DNA from: an uncultured Bacteroidota bacterium
Lineage (GTDB): Bacteria > Bacteroidota > Bacteroidia > Flavobacteriales > Flavobacteriaceae
DNA: 46,017 bases
Assembly: GCA_902574335.1 (NCBI GenBank)
Contig: CACGNO010000005.1
Coordinates: 1-46,017, forward strand
Direction of reading: 5' to 3'
The notes beneath the pieces were generated by a model that did not search any database, was not told the origin of the DNA, and was given only the letters and a program-made list of their open reading frames with translations. Positions 1 through 7,078 of this stretch are shown here, in pieces (position 1 is the stretch's first letter; each line of letters begins with the position of its first letter). A program made the position numbers and the translations under genes.

Positions 1-137
1 TAAATAATATCAAGATTAAGTCCATTAGTGATGATTTTAAAAGTTGCTCAGTTTTAGTGGAAGATCAAGAGAAAAAATCTTTTTTTAATTCGGAAAATAT
101 TATTCATTCAGACTACATTTGTTCAATAGTTAAGTAA
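1..137 (+). CDS. 3' end of an unidentified protein (partial)
   Basis: An open frame runs from base 3 to the TAA at 135-137 and encodes about 44 residues, ending in SDYICSIVK. The upstream part lies outside the window. The stop is one base before the pnuC start at 139, so the two genes are probably co-transcribed. The fragment is rich in Ser, Lys and Asp and shows no membrane segment or motif. I do not recognise the family. Being in frame, uninterrupted and tightly spaced to the next gene is the only evidence that it is real. Confidence 0.5.
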   Translation, partial: NNIKIKSISDDFKSCSVLVEDQEKKSFFNSENIIHSDYICSIVK

Positions 138-138
138 G

Positions 139-771
139 ATGAATGAAATTTTAAATTTCTTATTTCAGCAATATGGAAGCTATTCTCAGTTAGATATTGG
201 ATTAGAAATATTTGCAGTATTTTTTGGTTTTCTATCAGTTTGGTTTTCAAAAAATAATAATGTTTTAGTTTTTCCAACAGGCTTAATCAATACATCCATA
301 TTTGTTTATTTATTATTTAAATGGGAGCTTTTAGGAGATATGATTATAAATGCTTACTACTTTGTTGTAAGTATTTACGGTTGGTATTATTGGACAAGAA
401 AAAATTCTAATAATGATTTTACCCCAATCTCCAGGGTTAACTATAGTGACAAAAAAATAATTTTAATAATATCAATATTATCAGCAATTTTTGTCTCTTT
501 AATGTATACTGTTTTCAATAAGTGGGGTGGACTAGTTTCTTACATAGACATATTAACTACATCAATATTTTTTGCTGGTATGTGGTTGATGGCTAGAAGA
601 AAAATTGAAAGCTGGATTTTTTGGATAATTGGAGATATTATTTCAACTCCATTATATCTATATAAAGGATTGACTTTCACTAGTTTTCAATACTTTATTT
701 TTACCTTTATTGCCATTGCGGGATACTATAAATGGAAAAGTATTTACAACAGGAAAAATCAGATTGTATAA
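139..771 (+). CDS. pnuC: PnuC-family vitamin transporter (nicotinamide riboside or thiamine)
   Basis: This 210-residue inner-membrane protein has about seven hydrophobic segments. It carries family hallmarks: a Trp/Tyr-rich stretch near residues 78-86 (IYGWYYWTR) and a C-terminal block with LYLYKGL followed by AGYYKWK. PnuC proteins are SWEET-like facilitators for nicotinamide riboside, and the related PnuT branch in Bacteroidota carries thiamine. The next gene, a NadR-like kinase, overlaps it by 40 bases. Import followed by phosphorylation would trap the vitamin inside the cell. Nicotinamide riboside is the default substrate. A TPP riboswitch lies about 3 kb downstream but not in front of this gene, so thiamine remains possible and sequence alone does not settle it. 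Confidence 0.85.
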   Translation: MNEILNFLFQQYGSYSQLDIGLEIFAVFFGFLSVWFSKNNNVLVFPTGLINTSIFVYLLFKWELLGDMIINAYYFVVSIYGWYYWTRKNSNNDFTPISRVNYSDKKIILIISILSAIFVSLMYTVFNKWGGLVSYIDILTTSIFFAGMWLMARRKIESWIFWIIGDIISTPLYLYKGLTFTSFQYFIFTFIAIAGYYKWKSIYNRKNQIV

Positions 772-1298
772 AAGTTGTTTTGTTTGGGCCTGAGTCTACA
801 GGAAAATCCTCCTTAGCAAAAGAATTAGCAGTTCATTACAATACATTTTATGTTGATGAATTTGCAAGGAACTATTTGCAAAAAAAATGGGACAGGTATC
901 AATTAGCCTGTGAGCTAAAGGATATAATACCAATAGCTAAAGGACAAATTAAAAATGAAAATATTATTGCAAAAAAAACAACTAAAATACTTTTTTGTGA
1001 TACTGATCTTTTAACTACCGCTACATATTCAAAATTGTATTTTAATGGATACTGTGATCCTGATTTACAAGAGAGTGCCATTAAAAATCATTATGATTTA
1101 TATCTTTTAATGGACATAGATATACCTTGGATCAATGATGATTTGAGGGATAGGCCTAATGATAGAAAAGTTTTTTTTAATTCATTTAAAAATTCACTAG
1201 ACTTGAATAAAAAAAAATATGCTGTTATCTCTGGAAATTTTCAAAAAAGAAAAGAAATGGCGATTAATTTAATAAACAATTTGCTAAATTTGCAATGA
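732..1298 (+). CDS. NadR-like P-loop kinase (ribosylnicotinamide kinase-type ATPase)
   Basis: The 188-residue protein matches the kinase half of NadR. It has a Walker A loop GPESTGKSS at residues 19-27, the VDEFARNYL segment shortly after, and a DTDLLTT motif around residues 95-100. It lacks the adenylyltransferase and HTH domains of full-length NadR. The ATG lies inside the end of pnuC, giving a 40-base overlap and implying translational coupling. The likely role is phosphorylating the vitamin imported by the PnuC protein (nicotinamide riboside to NMN). If the transporter carries thiamine, this would instead be a thiamine kinase. The TGA overlaps the next start as ATGA. Confidence 0.8.
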   Translation: MEKYLQQEKSDCIKVVLFGPESTGKSSLAKELAVHYNTFYVDEFARNYLQKKWDRYQLACELKDIIPIAKGQIKNENIIAKKTTKILFCDTDLLTTATYSKLYFNGYCDPDLQESAIKNHYDLYLLMDIDIPWINDDLRDRPNDRKVFFNSFKNSLDLNKKKYAVISGNFQKRKEMAINLINNLLNLQ

Positions 1299-1630
1299 TT
1301 TTCAGAGGAATGTCAAAAAAACTAATTGTTTCCCTTTTTATTTTTTCAGTAACTATTCCGTATATGGCTACTGTTATGCATATTTTTATGCATTCACACG
1401 ATCATTCACACGAAACACATCATTCTTATTTTGAAGGGATTCATCAAGCCGAGGAAGAATGTACTTTATGTTATTTACTAATAAATCCATTAAATAACTT
1501 CACTTTTCCATTTGTTTTAATATTGATTATTTTATTTTTTAATAATCTAATATTATCTAAAAAATTAAACTTTAAATTTTCAAATCAATTTATTATTCAT
1601 TTACGTGGTCCACCTAGTTTTTCTTTTTAA
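1295..1630 (+). CDS. Small His-rich membrane protein with CxxC, upstream of a metal receptor
   Basis: This 111-residue protein has a hydrophobic N-terminal segment, a His-rich stretch around residues 29-51 (HSHDHSHETHH), a CTLC pair near residue 56 and a second membrane segment around 70-90. No catalytic family is recognisable. The His cluster and CxxC suggest transition-metal binding at the outer face of the inner membrane, which fits the His/Asp-rich TonB receptor that follows. The ATG at 1295 overlaps the previous stop (ATGA). A second in-frame ATG at 1310 gives a version five residues shorter. Small proteins of this kind commonly precede zinc- or copper-type TonB receptors in flavobacteria; this is context, not proof. 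Confidence 0.7.
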   Translation: MIFRGMSKKLIVSLFIFSVTIPYMATVMHIFMHSHDHSHETHHSYFEGIHQAEEECTLCYLLINPLNNFTFPFVLILIILFFNNLILSKKLNFKFSNQFIIHLRGPPSFSF

Positions 1631-1671
1631 TTAAAACAAACAATAAAAATCAATTAACGTAAATAAATAAA

Positions 1672-3783
1672 ATGAAAAATATATATAAAATTATTTTAGG
1701 ATTAGTTTTAATCTTAAACTTTAATCTAACGAATTCACAAGAGGCCACTAATGATACTATTGTATCTGTTTCATTAGAGGGAGTTGTTGTTTCAACCCCA
1801 TTTAGTGAGTCTGTTGAAAACAACGTAATTAGCGTTGATAAAGTTAATTTAGGAGATCTTGGCTTTTTGAAAAGCCAATCAATCCCTAAAGCTCTTTATA
1901 ATGTTCCTGGTGTATCATTTGTATCAACTGGACCAGGAATCCAGAAACCTATAATTAGAGGTTTAAGTGGTAACAGAGTTGTTACTGTTTACCAGGGCAT
2001 TAGATTTGAAAATATGCAATGGGGTGATGAACATGGATTAGAGATTCACACATCAGGTATATCATCTATTGAAGTCATAAAAGGCCCAATGTCAGTACTT
2101 TATGGAAGTGATGCTATTGGTGGAGTATTATATATATCTCCTGAAAGATATCTATCAGAAGATGGCTTAAAGGTTGATATTGAAAGTCTATACAATGCAA
2201 ATTATTCTGGAATTAACTCATCTGTTGGGTTAAATACTAAGATCAATAAATTTAGTTTATTAGCTAGAGCTAGTATAATTGATGCTGGAGACTATGAAAA
2301 TGCAGATGGCGTTGTAGAAAATACTTGGACTGAAATGACGGACTTTAAGTTTGGTGTTGGGTTTAATACAGATAATTTTGAATCAGATTTAAGATTCAAT
2401 TACACAGCTACCAATTTAGGAATTCCTCATGAAGAGCATGGTGACCATGATGACCATGATGATGACCATGATGATGACCACGATGATGATCATGATGATG
2501 AACATGAGGAAGAAGAAGAAAGCTACCAGGAATTAGAAAATACCGTTATTAGCTGGAAAAACTCTTTAAAGTTTAATAATAAATCTGAACTACAAGTTAC
2601 TTTAGGTCTTTCCGATAACTTAAGAAAAGAGTTTGGACACCACGAGGAACATGGAGATCACGATGATGACCATGACGATGACCATGACGATGACCATGAC
2701 GATGATGACCATGATGATGATCATGATGATCATGAAGGTGAAGCACATATTGACATGCAACTTCAAACAACATCTTTGGATTTTAAATATATCTTTCCAA
2801 AGACTGATAAATTTGAGTTCATTTTAGGTGGTAGCTTTCTAACTCAAGAAAATTCAAATTTTGGAGAAGAAGAATTAATACCTGATGCAGAGAAACAAGA
2901 CATAGGTTTTTATGGTATTTCTCATGTTCACCTGGACAATTTAGATTTGATGGTTGGTTTTAGAGGGGATAAAAGAGATATTCACACTCATGACCATCAT
3001 ACAAATTCTGATTTTGAAAAATCATATACAAGTTTTACTTCCTCAATTGGTCTTAAGAAAAACTTAGGTTCTTCATCCAATGTTAGATTAAACCTATCCT
3101 CTGGTTATAGAGCTCCAAATCTATCTGAACTATTTGCAGATGGTGTTCATCATGGAACATCTAGATATGAAATTGGAGATGATAGGTTAGATGTTGAGAA
3201 AAGTAATCAAATTGATTTAGTATTTAACACATTCTCTGATAAAGCTAGTTTTGGTGTTGATATGTTCTATAATTCACTTGATAATTATATTTATATAAAA
3301 CCAACTGGTGGAGAAATGGATGGAATGGATTTATATAACTATGTCCAGGAGGATGCAACTCTATTCGGAATTGAGGTAAGTCTTTCTGGAGAAACCAATT
3401 TGGATTGGTTAACTTATAATACATCCTTTGAGTACTTGAAAGGCAATGTTAAGGAGGGTGGTAACTTACCTTTCATATCGCCATTAACATTTAAATTGGA
3501 TTTTGATTTAGATTTTGATAAGGCAGGAACTTATGAGATTGGTTTGGTATCTAAGGCTAATCAAAATGAGGTTGCAGATTATGAAACAGTTACAGAATCC
3601 TACAGTCTTTTTGATGTTTCGGGATCTTACATGCTAAATATGGCAAACAATGATTTAAATTTATTTTGGTCAGTTTCAAACTTATTTGACAAGGAATATG
3701 TTGACCATTTGTCAAGATTGAAAAACTTGAATATACATGATATGGGAAGAAATATTTCAGTTGGTTTGAAATATTCATTCTAG
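1672..3783 (+). CDS. TonB-dependent outer-membrane receptor with His/Asp-rich loops (ZnuD-like, probable metal uptake)
   Basis: The 703-residue protein has a signal peptide ending near SQE, a plug domain over about residues 35-160 (including KPIIRGLSGNRV and IEVIKGPMSVLYG) and a beta-barrel ending in the aromatic C-terminus SVGLKYSF. Two acidic His tracts at residues 253-285 and 323-359 consist of DDHDD repeats and probably sit in extracellular loops, as in zinc receptors of the ZnuD type. A further His cluster occurs near residues 442-447. It has no N-terminal carboxypeptidase-like domain. The preceding small His-rich protein supports metal uptake, most likely zinc. No Zur-like operator was recognised. 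The gene ends in a strong terminator. Confidence 0.85.
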   Translation: MKNIYKIILGLVLILNFNLTNSQEATNDTIVSVSLEGVVVSTPFSESVENNVISVDKVNLGDLGFLKSQSIPKALYNVPGVSFVSTGPGIQKPIIRGLSGNRVVTVYQGIRFENMQWGDEHGLEIHTSGISSIEVIKGPMSVLYGSDAIGGVLYISPERYLSEDGLKVDIESLYNANYSGINSSVGLNTKINKFSLLARASIIDAGDYENADGVVENTWTEMTDFKFGVGFNTDNFESDLRFNYTATNLGIPHEEHGDHDDHDDDHDDDHDDDHDDEHEEEEESYQELENTVISWKNSLKFNNKSELQVTLGLSDNLRKEFGHHEEHGDHDDDHDDDHDDDHDDDDHDDDHDDHEGEAHIDMQLQTTSLDFKYIFPKTDKFEFILGGSFLTQENSNFGEEELIPDAEKQDIGFYGISHVHLDNLDLMVGFRGDKRDIHTHDHHTNSDFEKSYTSFTSSIGLKKNLGSSSNVRLNLSSGYRAPNLSELFADGVHHGTSRYEIGDDRLDVEKSNQIDLVFNTFSDKASFGVDMFYNSLDNYIYIKPTGGEMDGMDLYNYVQEDATLFGIEVSLSGETNLDWLTYNTSFEYLKGNVKEGGNLPFISPLTFKLDFDLDFDKAGTYEIGLVSKANQNEVADYETVTESYSLFDVSGSYMLNMANNDLNLFWSVSNLFDKEYVDHLSRLKNLNIHDMGRNISVGLKYSF
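2428..2505 (+). repeat. In-frame His/Asp codon repeat tract 1
   Basis: This low-complexity tract is built from GAT/GAC and CAT/CAC codons (GATGACCAT-type units) and encodes the first His/Asp loop of the TonB receptor, followed by a Glu run. Units are multiples of three, so expansion or contraction would alter loop length without breaking the frame. Confidence 0.85.
2638..2748 (+). repeat. In-frame His/Asp codon repeat tract 2
   Basis: This is a second, longer His/Asp tract in the same gene, with repeated GATGACCATGAC units. It closely resembles tract 1 about 130 bases upstream, so recombination between the two would delete one loop and the intervening strand while staying in frame. Confidence 0.85.
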
Positions 3784-3800
3784 TTTCTAAATCATTCTTA

Positions 3801-3829
3801 AAAAAGGGCCTTTGTGCCCTTTTTTTTTT
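3801..3829 (+). terminator. Rho-independent terminator after the His-rich TonB receptor
   Basis: A stem of AAAAAGGGC (3801-3809) pairs with GCCCTTTTT (3816-3824) around a six-base loop and is followed by more T residues. It closes the pnuC-to-receptor block. The T tract runs straight into a promoter-like TAGTTTTG box at 3829-3836. Confidence 0.85.
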
Positions 3830-3836
3830 AGTTTTG
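3811..3836 (+). promoter_or_regulatory. Candidate promoter for the TPP-riboswitch transcript
   Basis: TAGTTTTG at 3829-3836 fits the Bacteroidota -7 consensus TAnnTTTG exactly. A TTTG at 3811-3814 could be the -33 element, though the 14-base gap is shorter than usual. Transcription would start near 3843, right at the 5' edge of the riboswitch. The -33 candidate lies in the loop of the preceding terminator. Confidence 0.5.
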
Positions 3837-3839
3837 ATT

Positions 3840-3912
3840 AAAATCTGGGGTGCTAAGGCTGAGATTATACCCATTGAACCTGACAAAGTAATTTTTGTAA
3901 GGAAAATGAAAC
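3840..3912 (+). promoter_or_regulatory. TPP (thiamine pyrophosphate) riboswitch
   Basis: The conserved thi-box landmarks occur in order: GGGGTGC at 3847-3853, CTGAGA at 3859-3864, ACCC at 3869-3872, GAACCTGA at 3876-3883, TAAT at 3889-3892 and AAGGAAAAT at 3899-3907. It ends about 35 bases before the ATG of the second TonB receptor and should repress it when thiamine pyrophosphate is plentiful. No terminator hairpin separates it from the gene, so control is probably at translation initiation. ACCCC at 3926-3930 could pair with GGGGT at 3847-3851 as part of the switch. Confidence 0.9.
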
Positions 3913-3945
3913 TCACTTAATTATTACCCCGTTAATATTATTATT

Positions 3946-6105
3946 ATGAAAAGAATTTTATTAGCGGCTTTTTTTATTTCTAATATTCTTTATTCGCAAG
4001 AAAAAATCATTGATACCGTACAAGGAACAAAACAAAATCTAGATGAGGTAATTATAAATGGGATTAGAGCTAAATTCTCATCCCCAATTAGTTATTCTAA
4101 CATTTACAACGAGAAATTAAAAAACAAAAATTTAGGTCAAGATTTACCAATACTTTTAAACTTTCTTCCCTCTGTTGTAACAACATCTGATGCGGGTGCT
4201 GGGATTGGTTACACTGGGATAAGAGTAAGAGGGGTCAGTCCTCAATCTACCAATATTACAATAAATGGAATACCATTCAATGATCCTGAGTCAATGGGTA
4301 CTTTTTGGGTGAATCTCCCCGATTTTACTTCATCTGTTCAAAGCTTACAACTTCAGCGAGGAATAGGTACATCAACAAACGGGTCTGGTGCATTTGGTGC
4401 AAGTATAAATATTTTAACTGATAATATTTCGCAAACACCCTATGCAGAGATATCAAGCAGTTTTGGAAGTTTTAATACAAGAAAAAATACCATAAAGTTT
4501 AGTACTGGAAAAATTAACGATTTTTTTGAATTTTCAGGCAGATTTTCAAAAATTGATTCAGACGGTTATGTTGATAGAGCCTTTTCAGATTTAAAATCAT
4601 ATTTTATTCAAGGCACCTATCTAAAAGGTTCAACTTTAATTAAAGCTATTTCATTTGCTGGACATGAAAAAACATATCAATCTTGGTATGGACTAACTAT
4701 GGATCAATTAAAAGAAAATAGAAGACAAAACCCATATACTTATGAGAATGAAATTGATAATTATAAGCAAGACCACTATCAGTTACATTGGAATGAAAAA
4801 ATAAATAACTTTTGGTCATTTAATCTAGGACTAAATTACACATACGGCCGAGGTTATTTTGAACAATTTAGGGAAGATGATAATCTAGATACCTATGGTG
4901 GGATTGTCTCATCCGATACTAACTCAAATGGAGAGAAAACAGATACAACTGATTTAATAAGAAGGAGATGGCTGGATAACGATTTTTATGTATTTAATAG
5001 TTCTTTAAATTTTGTTAAAAATAAAATAGACCTTACTATTAGTAGTTCATATAGTTCTTATTTTGGAGATCACTTCGGAGAAGTTATTTGGGCTAGAACT
5101 TTTAGCAGTAATGGAAAAATTAGGGACAGATATTATGAGGGTCTTGGAGAGAAAAAAGATTTAAGTTTCTTTACCAAATTACTTTATTCTATAGATAAAA
5201 AAATTGAATTTTATTCAGATTTACAATATAGAAATGTAAAGTACAATACATCTGGAACAACATCGGATTTAGTTAATATGGTTATTGATAAATCTTATGG
5301 TTTCTTTAACCCAAAAATAGGACTTTCATATAAGTTAAATCCCAATTCATTATTATATGTTTCATATGCTAGAGCAAATCGAGAACCAAACAGAACCGAT
5401 TATGAAAGTAATCCAGACATCCGACCTGAAAGATTGAATGATATTGAATTTGGATGGAGATTAAGAAATAAAAAAATGTCTCTTAACCTTAATTCATATT
5501 TTATGCTCTATGACGAACAACTTATTTTAACTGGTGAAATAGATGATGTTGGAAATCCAATAAGGACCAATAGTGGATCCAGTTACAGAATTGGTTTGGA
5601 GATAGAAAATCGCATAAATATTTCTGAGCTATTTTCTTTTGAAACGAATTTAACATTAAGTTCAAATAAGAATAAAAATATTTTTTCAATGGTTGATGGA
5701 GCACTTTATAATTATGGTAAAACTAATATCTCTTTTTCACCATCATTTGTTGGATCAAATGCAATTATTTACCAACCTTCAGAAAAAATAATTTTATCAT
5801 TACTTTCAAAATTTGTTGGAAAGCAATATATGGGTAATACAGATCAACCCAATTCAATACTAGAAAGTTATTTTGTAAATGATTTAAATATTACTTATTC
5901 TTTACAACCCGAAAAAATATTTCAATCTATCACTATTAATTTTTTAATAAATAATATTTTTAATAAGGAATACATATCTAATGGATATTATTACACATAT
6001 GATGATACATGGAGTTTTCCAGGTCAAATAAAAACATTAGATGGAGCTGGATATTATCCTCAAGCAACTAGAAACTTTCTTGCAGGATTAGTATTTGAAT
6101 TTTAG
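3946..6105 (+). CDS. TonB-dependent receptor under TPP riboswitch (thiamine uptake)
   Basis: The 719-residue outer-membrane receptor has a signal peptide ending near LYSQE, a TonB-box-like LDEVIING at about residues 31-38, a plug domain (residues about 40-160, with GIRVRGVSPQSTNI and LQLQRGIGTSTNG) and a barrel finishing in the aromatic C-terminus LAGLVFEF. Substrate is inferred from the TPP riboswitch directly upstream: receptors with this leader in Bacteroidota import thiamine or its precursors. It stands alone as a transcription unit in this window. Its stop codon overlaps the stop of the convergent gene at 6102-6521 by four bases, leaving no room for a terminator. Confidence 0.9.
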   Translation: MKRILLAAFFISNILYSQEKIIDTVQGTKQNLDEVIINGIRAKFSSPISYSNIYNEKLKNKNLGQDLPILLNFLPSVVTTSDAGAGIGYTGIRVRGVSPQSTNITINGIPFNDPESMGTFWVNLPDFTSSVQSLQLQRGIGTSTNGSGAFGASINILTDNISQTPYAEISSSFGSFNTRKNTIKFSTGKINDFFEFSGRFSKIDSDGYVDRAFSDLKSYFIQGTYLKGSTLIKAISFAGHEKTYQSWYGLTMDQLKENRRQNPYTYENEIDNYKQDHYQLHWNEKINNFWSFNLGLNYTYGRGYFEQFREDDNLDTYGGIVSSDTNSNGEKTDTTDLIRRRWLDNDFYVFNSSLNFVKNKIDLTISSSYSSYFGDHFGEVIWARTFSSNGKIRDRYYEGLGEKKDLSFFTKLLYSIDKKIEFYSDLQYRNVKYNTSGTTSDLVNMVIDKSYGFFNPKIGLSYKLNPNSLLYVSYARANREPNRTDYESNPDIRPERLNDIEFGWRLRNKKMSLNLNSYFMLYDEQLILTGEIDDVGNPIRTNSGSSYRIGLEIENRINISELFSFETNLTLSSNKNKNIFSMVDGALYNYGKTNISFSPSFVGSNAIIYQPSEKIILSLLSKFVGKQYMGNTDQPNSILESYFVNDLNITYSLQPEKIFQSITINFLINNIFNKEYISNGYYYTYDDTWSFPGQIKTLDGAGYYPQATRNFLAGLVFEF

Positions 6106-6521
6106 TTATAAACTCTAACATTATTTCCAATTATTTCGGTTTTATAACGAATTAATGGATAATTTGATGACATGTTGCTATTGAGTAATTGTCCAGTAGC
6201 AAGGCTATATATATTACCAACACAATCACATTCAACTTGAACACCATCAATAGTTAATTCTGGACAGTCGTCTCTTTTTTTGTGATTAGGATCACAAGCT
6301 TCCCATGCCAAAATATCATTGTTAAAGTTGAAAAGTATTACCCCACAAACACCAATCCCATCAATTTTTACAGAGCCACCAGTAAAATTTAAGTTGTCGA
6401 AACTAGGTAAACTTAAATTTATGATTCGTTCAAAACTGATATCTGGTAAGTAGGGATTATAATTAGACTGTTCATTTTCACAGCTAATAATAAAAAAAAA
6501 TATAAATAGGCACTTCTTCAT
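6102..6521 (-). CDS. Lipoprotein with a degenerate Rieske-like fold
   Basis: The 139-residue protein has a short signal with lipobox IISC (Cys14). The C-terminal half reads like a Rieske domain: WEACDPNH at 73-80, Cys86, VECDCVGNIYSLATGQ at 96-111, then YPLIRYKTEI. In a true Rieske protein the two motifs are CxH and CPCHG. Here the first His is not at the CxH position and CPCHG is replaced by CDCVG, so one ligand pair is lost and a normal 2Fe-2S cluster is not expected. The remaining Cys residues may form disulfides. It is probably a lipid-anchored envelope protein. The fold assignment rests on motif spacing only. Confidence 0.7.
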   Translation of the reverse strand: MKKCLFIFFFIISCENEQSNYNPYLPDISFERIINLSLPSFDNLNFTGGSVKIDGIGVCGVILFNFNNDILAWEACDPNHKKRDDCPELTIDGVQVECDCVGNIYSLATGQLLNSNMSSNYPLIRYKTEIIGNNVRVYN

Positions 6522-6556
6522 CTTTGTGATTATAAATTTAACTAAATAAGACTTAA

Positions 6557-6572
6557 TAAATTTGTATATTTG
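6557..6572 (+). promoter_or_regulatory. Candidate tandem -7 boxes for greA
   Basis: TAAATTTG (6557-6564) and TATATTTG (6565-6572) lie back to back and both fit TAnnTTTG. Either would give a transcript whose 5' end is at or just before the hairpin at 6578-6592. No well-spaced -33 TTTG is visible; the nearest, at 6523-6526, is too far upstream. Confidence 0.45.
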
Positions 6573-6577
6573 GTTAA

Positions 6578-6603
6578 CCTCTTTGTAAGAGGATTTTTTT
6601 TTA
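6578..6603 (+). terminator. Terminator-like hairpin in the greA leader
   Basis: CCTCTT (6578-6583) pairs with AAGAGG (6587-6592) around a TGT loop and is followed by an A and about ten T residues that end just before the greA ATG at 6606. The structure looks like a Rho-independent terminator on the plus strand, placed between the promoter-like boxes and the gene. It could act as an attenuator. Confidence 0.55.
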
Positions 6604-6605
6604 GT

Positions 6606-7076
6606 ATGGGAATTAGTTATTATACAAAAGAAGGTTTAGACAAACTAAGGTCAGAATTAAATCATTTGAAAGATGTAGAAAGACCAAATGCATCAAAAGC
6701 AATTGCTGAGGCTAGGGATAAAGGAGATTTAAGTGAAAATGCTGAATATGATGCTGCAAAGGAGGCTCAAGGTCTATTGGAATTAAAAATTTCAAAATTA
6801 GAAGAGACTCTTTCGAACGCAAGATTAATTGATGAATCCCAATTAGATAACTCTAAAATACTAGTGTTATCTAAAGTAAAGATTAAAAACCAATCCAATG
6901 GTGCAACTATGGAATATCAGCTCGTTGCAGAAAGTGAAGCAGATTTAAAAAGTGGTAAAATTTCTGTAAATTCTCCAATTGGGAAAGGTTTGCTAGGAAA
7001 ATCAGTGGGTGAATTTGCTGAGATAAGTGTCCCTAACGGAAAACTAAAATTTGAAGTCATTTCAATTAATAGATAA
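6606..7076 (+). CDS. greA: Transcription elongation factor GreA
   Basis: The 156-residue protein has an N-terminal coiled coil carrying the family signature (ARDKGDLSENAEYDAAKE, about residues 39-56) and a C-terminal FKBP-like domain with SPIGKGLLGKSVGEFAEI. GreA rescues backtracked RNA polymerase by stimulating transcript cleavage through acidic residues at the coiled-coil tip. I start at the ATG at 6606 (MGISYYTKEG), which matches the usual GreA N-terminus. An upstream in-frame start at 6570 would add twelve non-conserved residues encoded by the leader hairpin. The HIT gene starts two bases after the stop. The leader hairpin suggests attenuation of this gene. Confidence 0.95.
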   Translation: MGISYYTKEGLDKLRSELNHLKDVERPNASKAIAEARDKGDLSENAEYDAAKEAQGLLELKISKLEETLSNARLIDESQLDNSKILVLSKVKIKNQSNGATMEYQLVAESEADLKSGKISVNSPIGKGLLGKSVGEFAEISVPNGKLKFEVISINR

Positions 7077-7078
7077 AA

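Noticed and set aside
899-1081. 60-residue minus-strand open frame inside the NadR-like gene
   Set aside because: It lies wholly antisense to a well-supported P-loop kinase gene and has no recognisable motif or upstream signals.
2428-2748. Possible CRISPR-like or satellite repeat
   Set aside because: The repeats are short in-frame His/Asp codon runs with no spacers; they encode receptor loops.
3590-3916. 108-residue minus-strand open frame across the receptor end, terminator and TPP riboswitch
   Set aside because: It is antisense to three clearly supported plus-strand elements, and its sequence has no family features.
6570-6605. Upstream start for greA
   Set aside because: It would add twelve residues encoded by the leader hairpin and T tract; the conserved GreA N-terminus begins at 6606.
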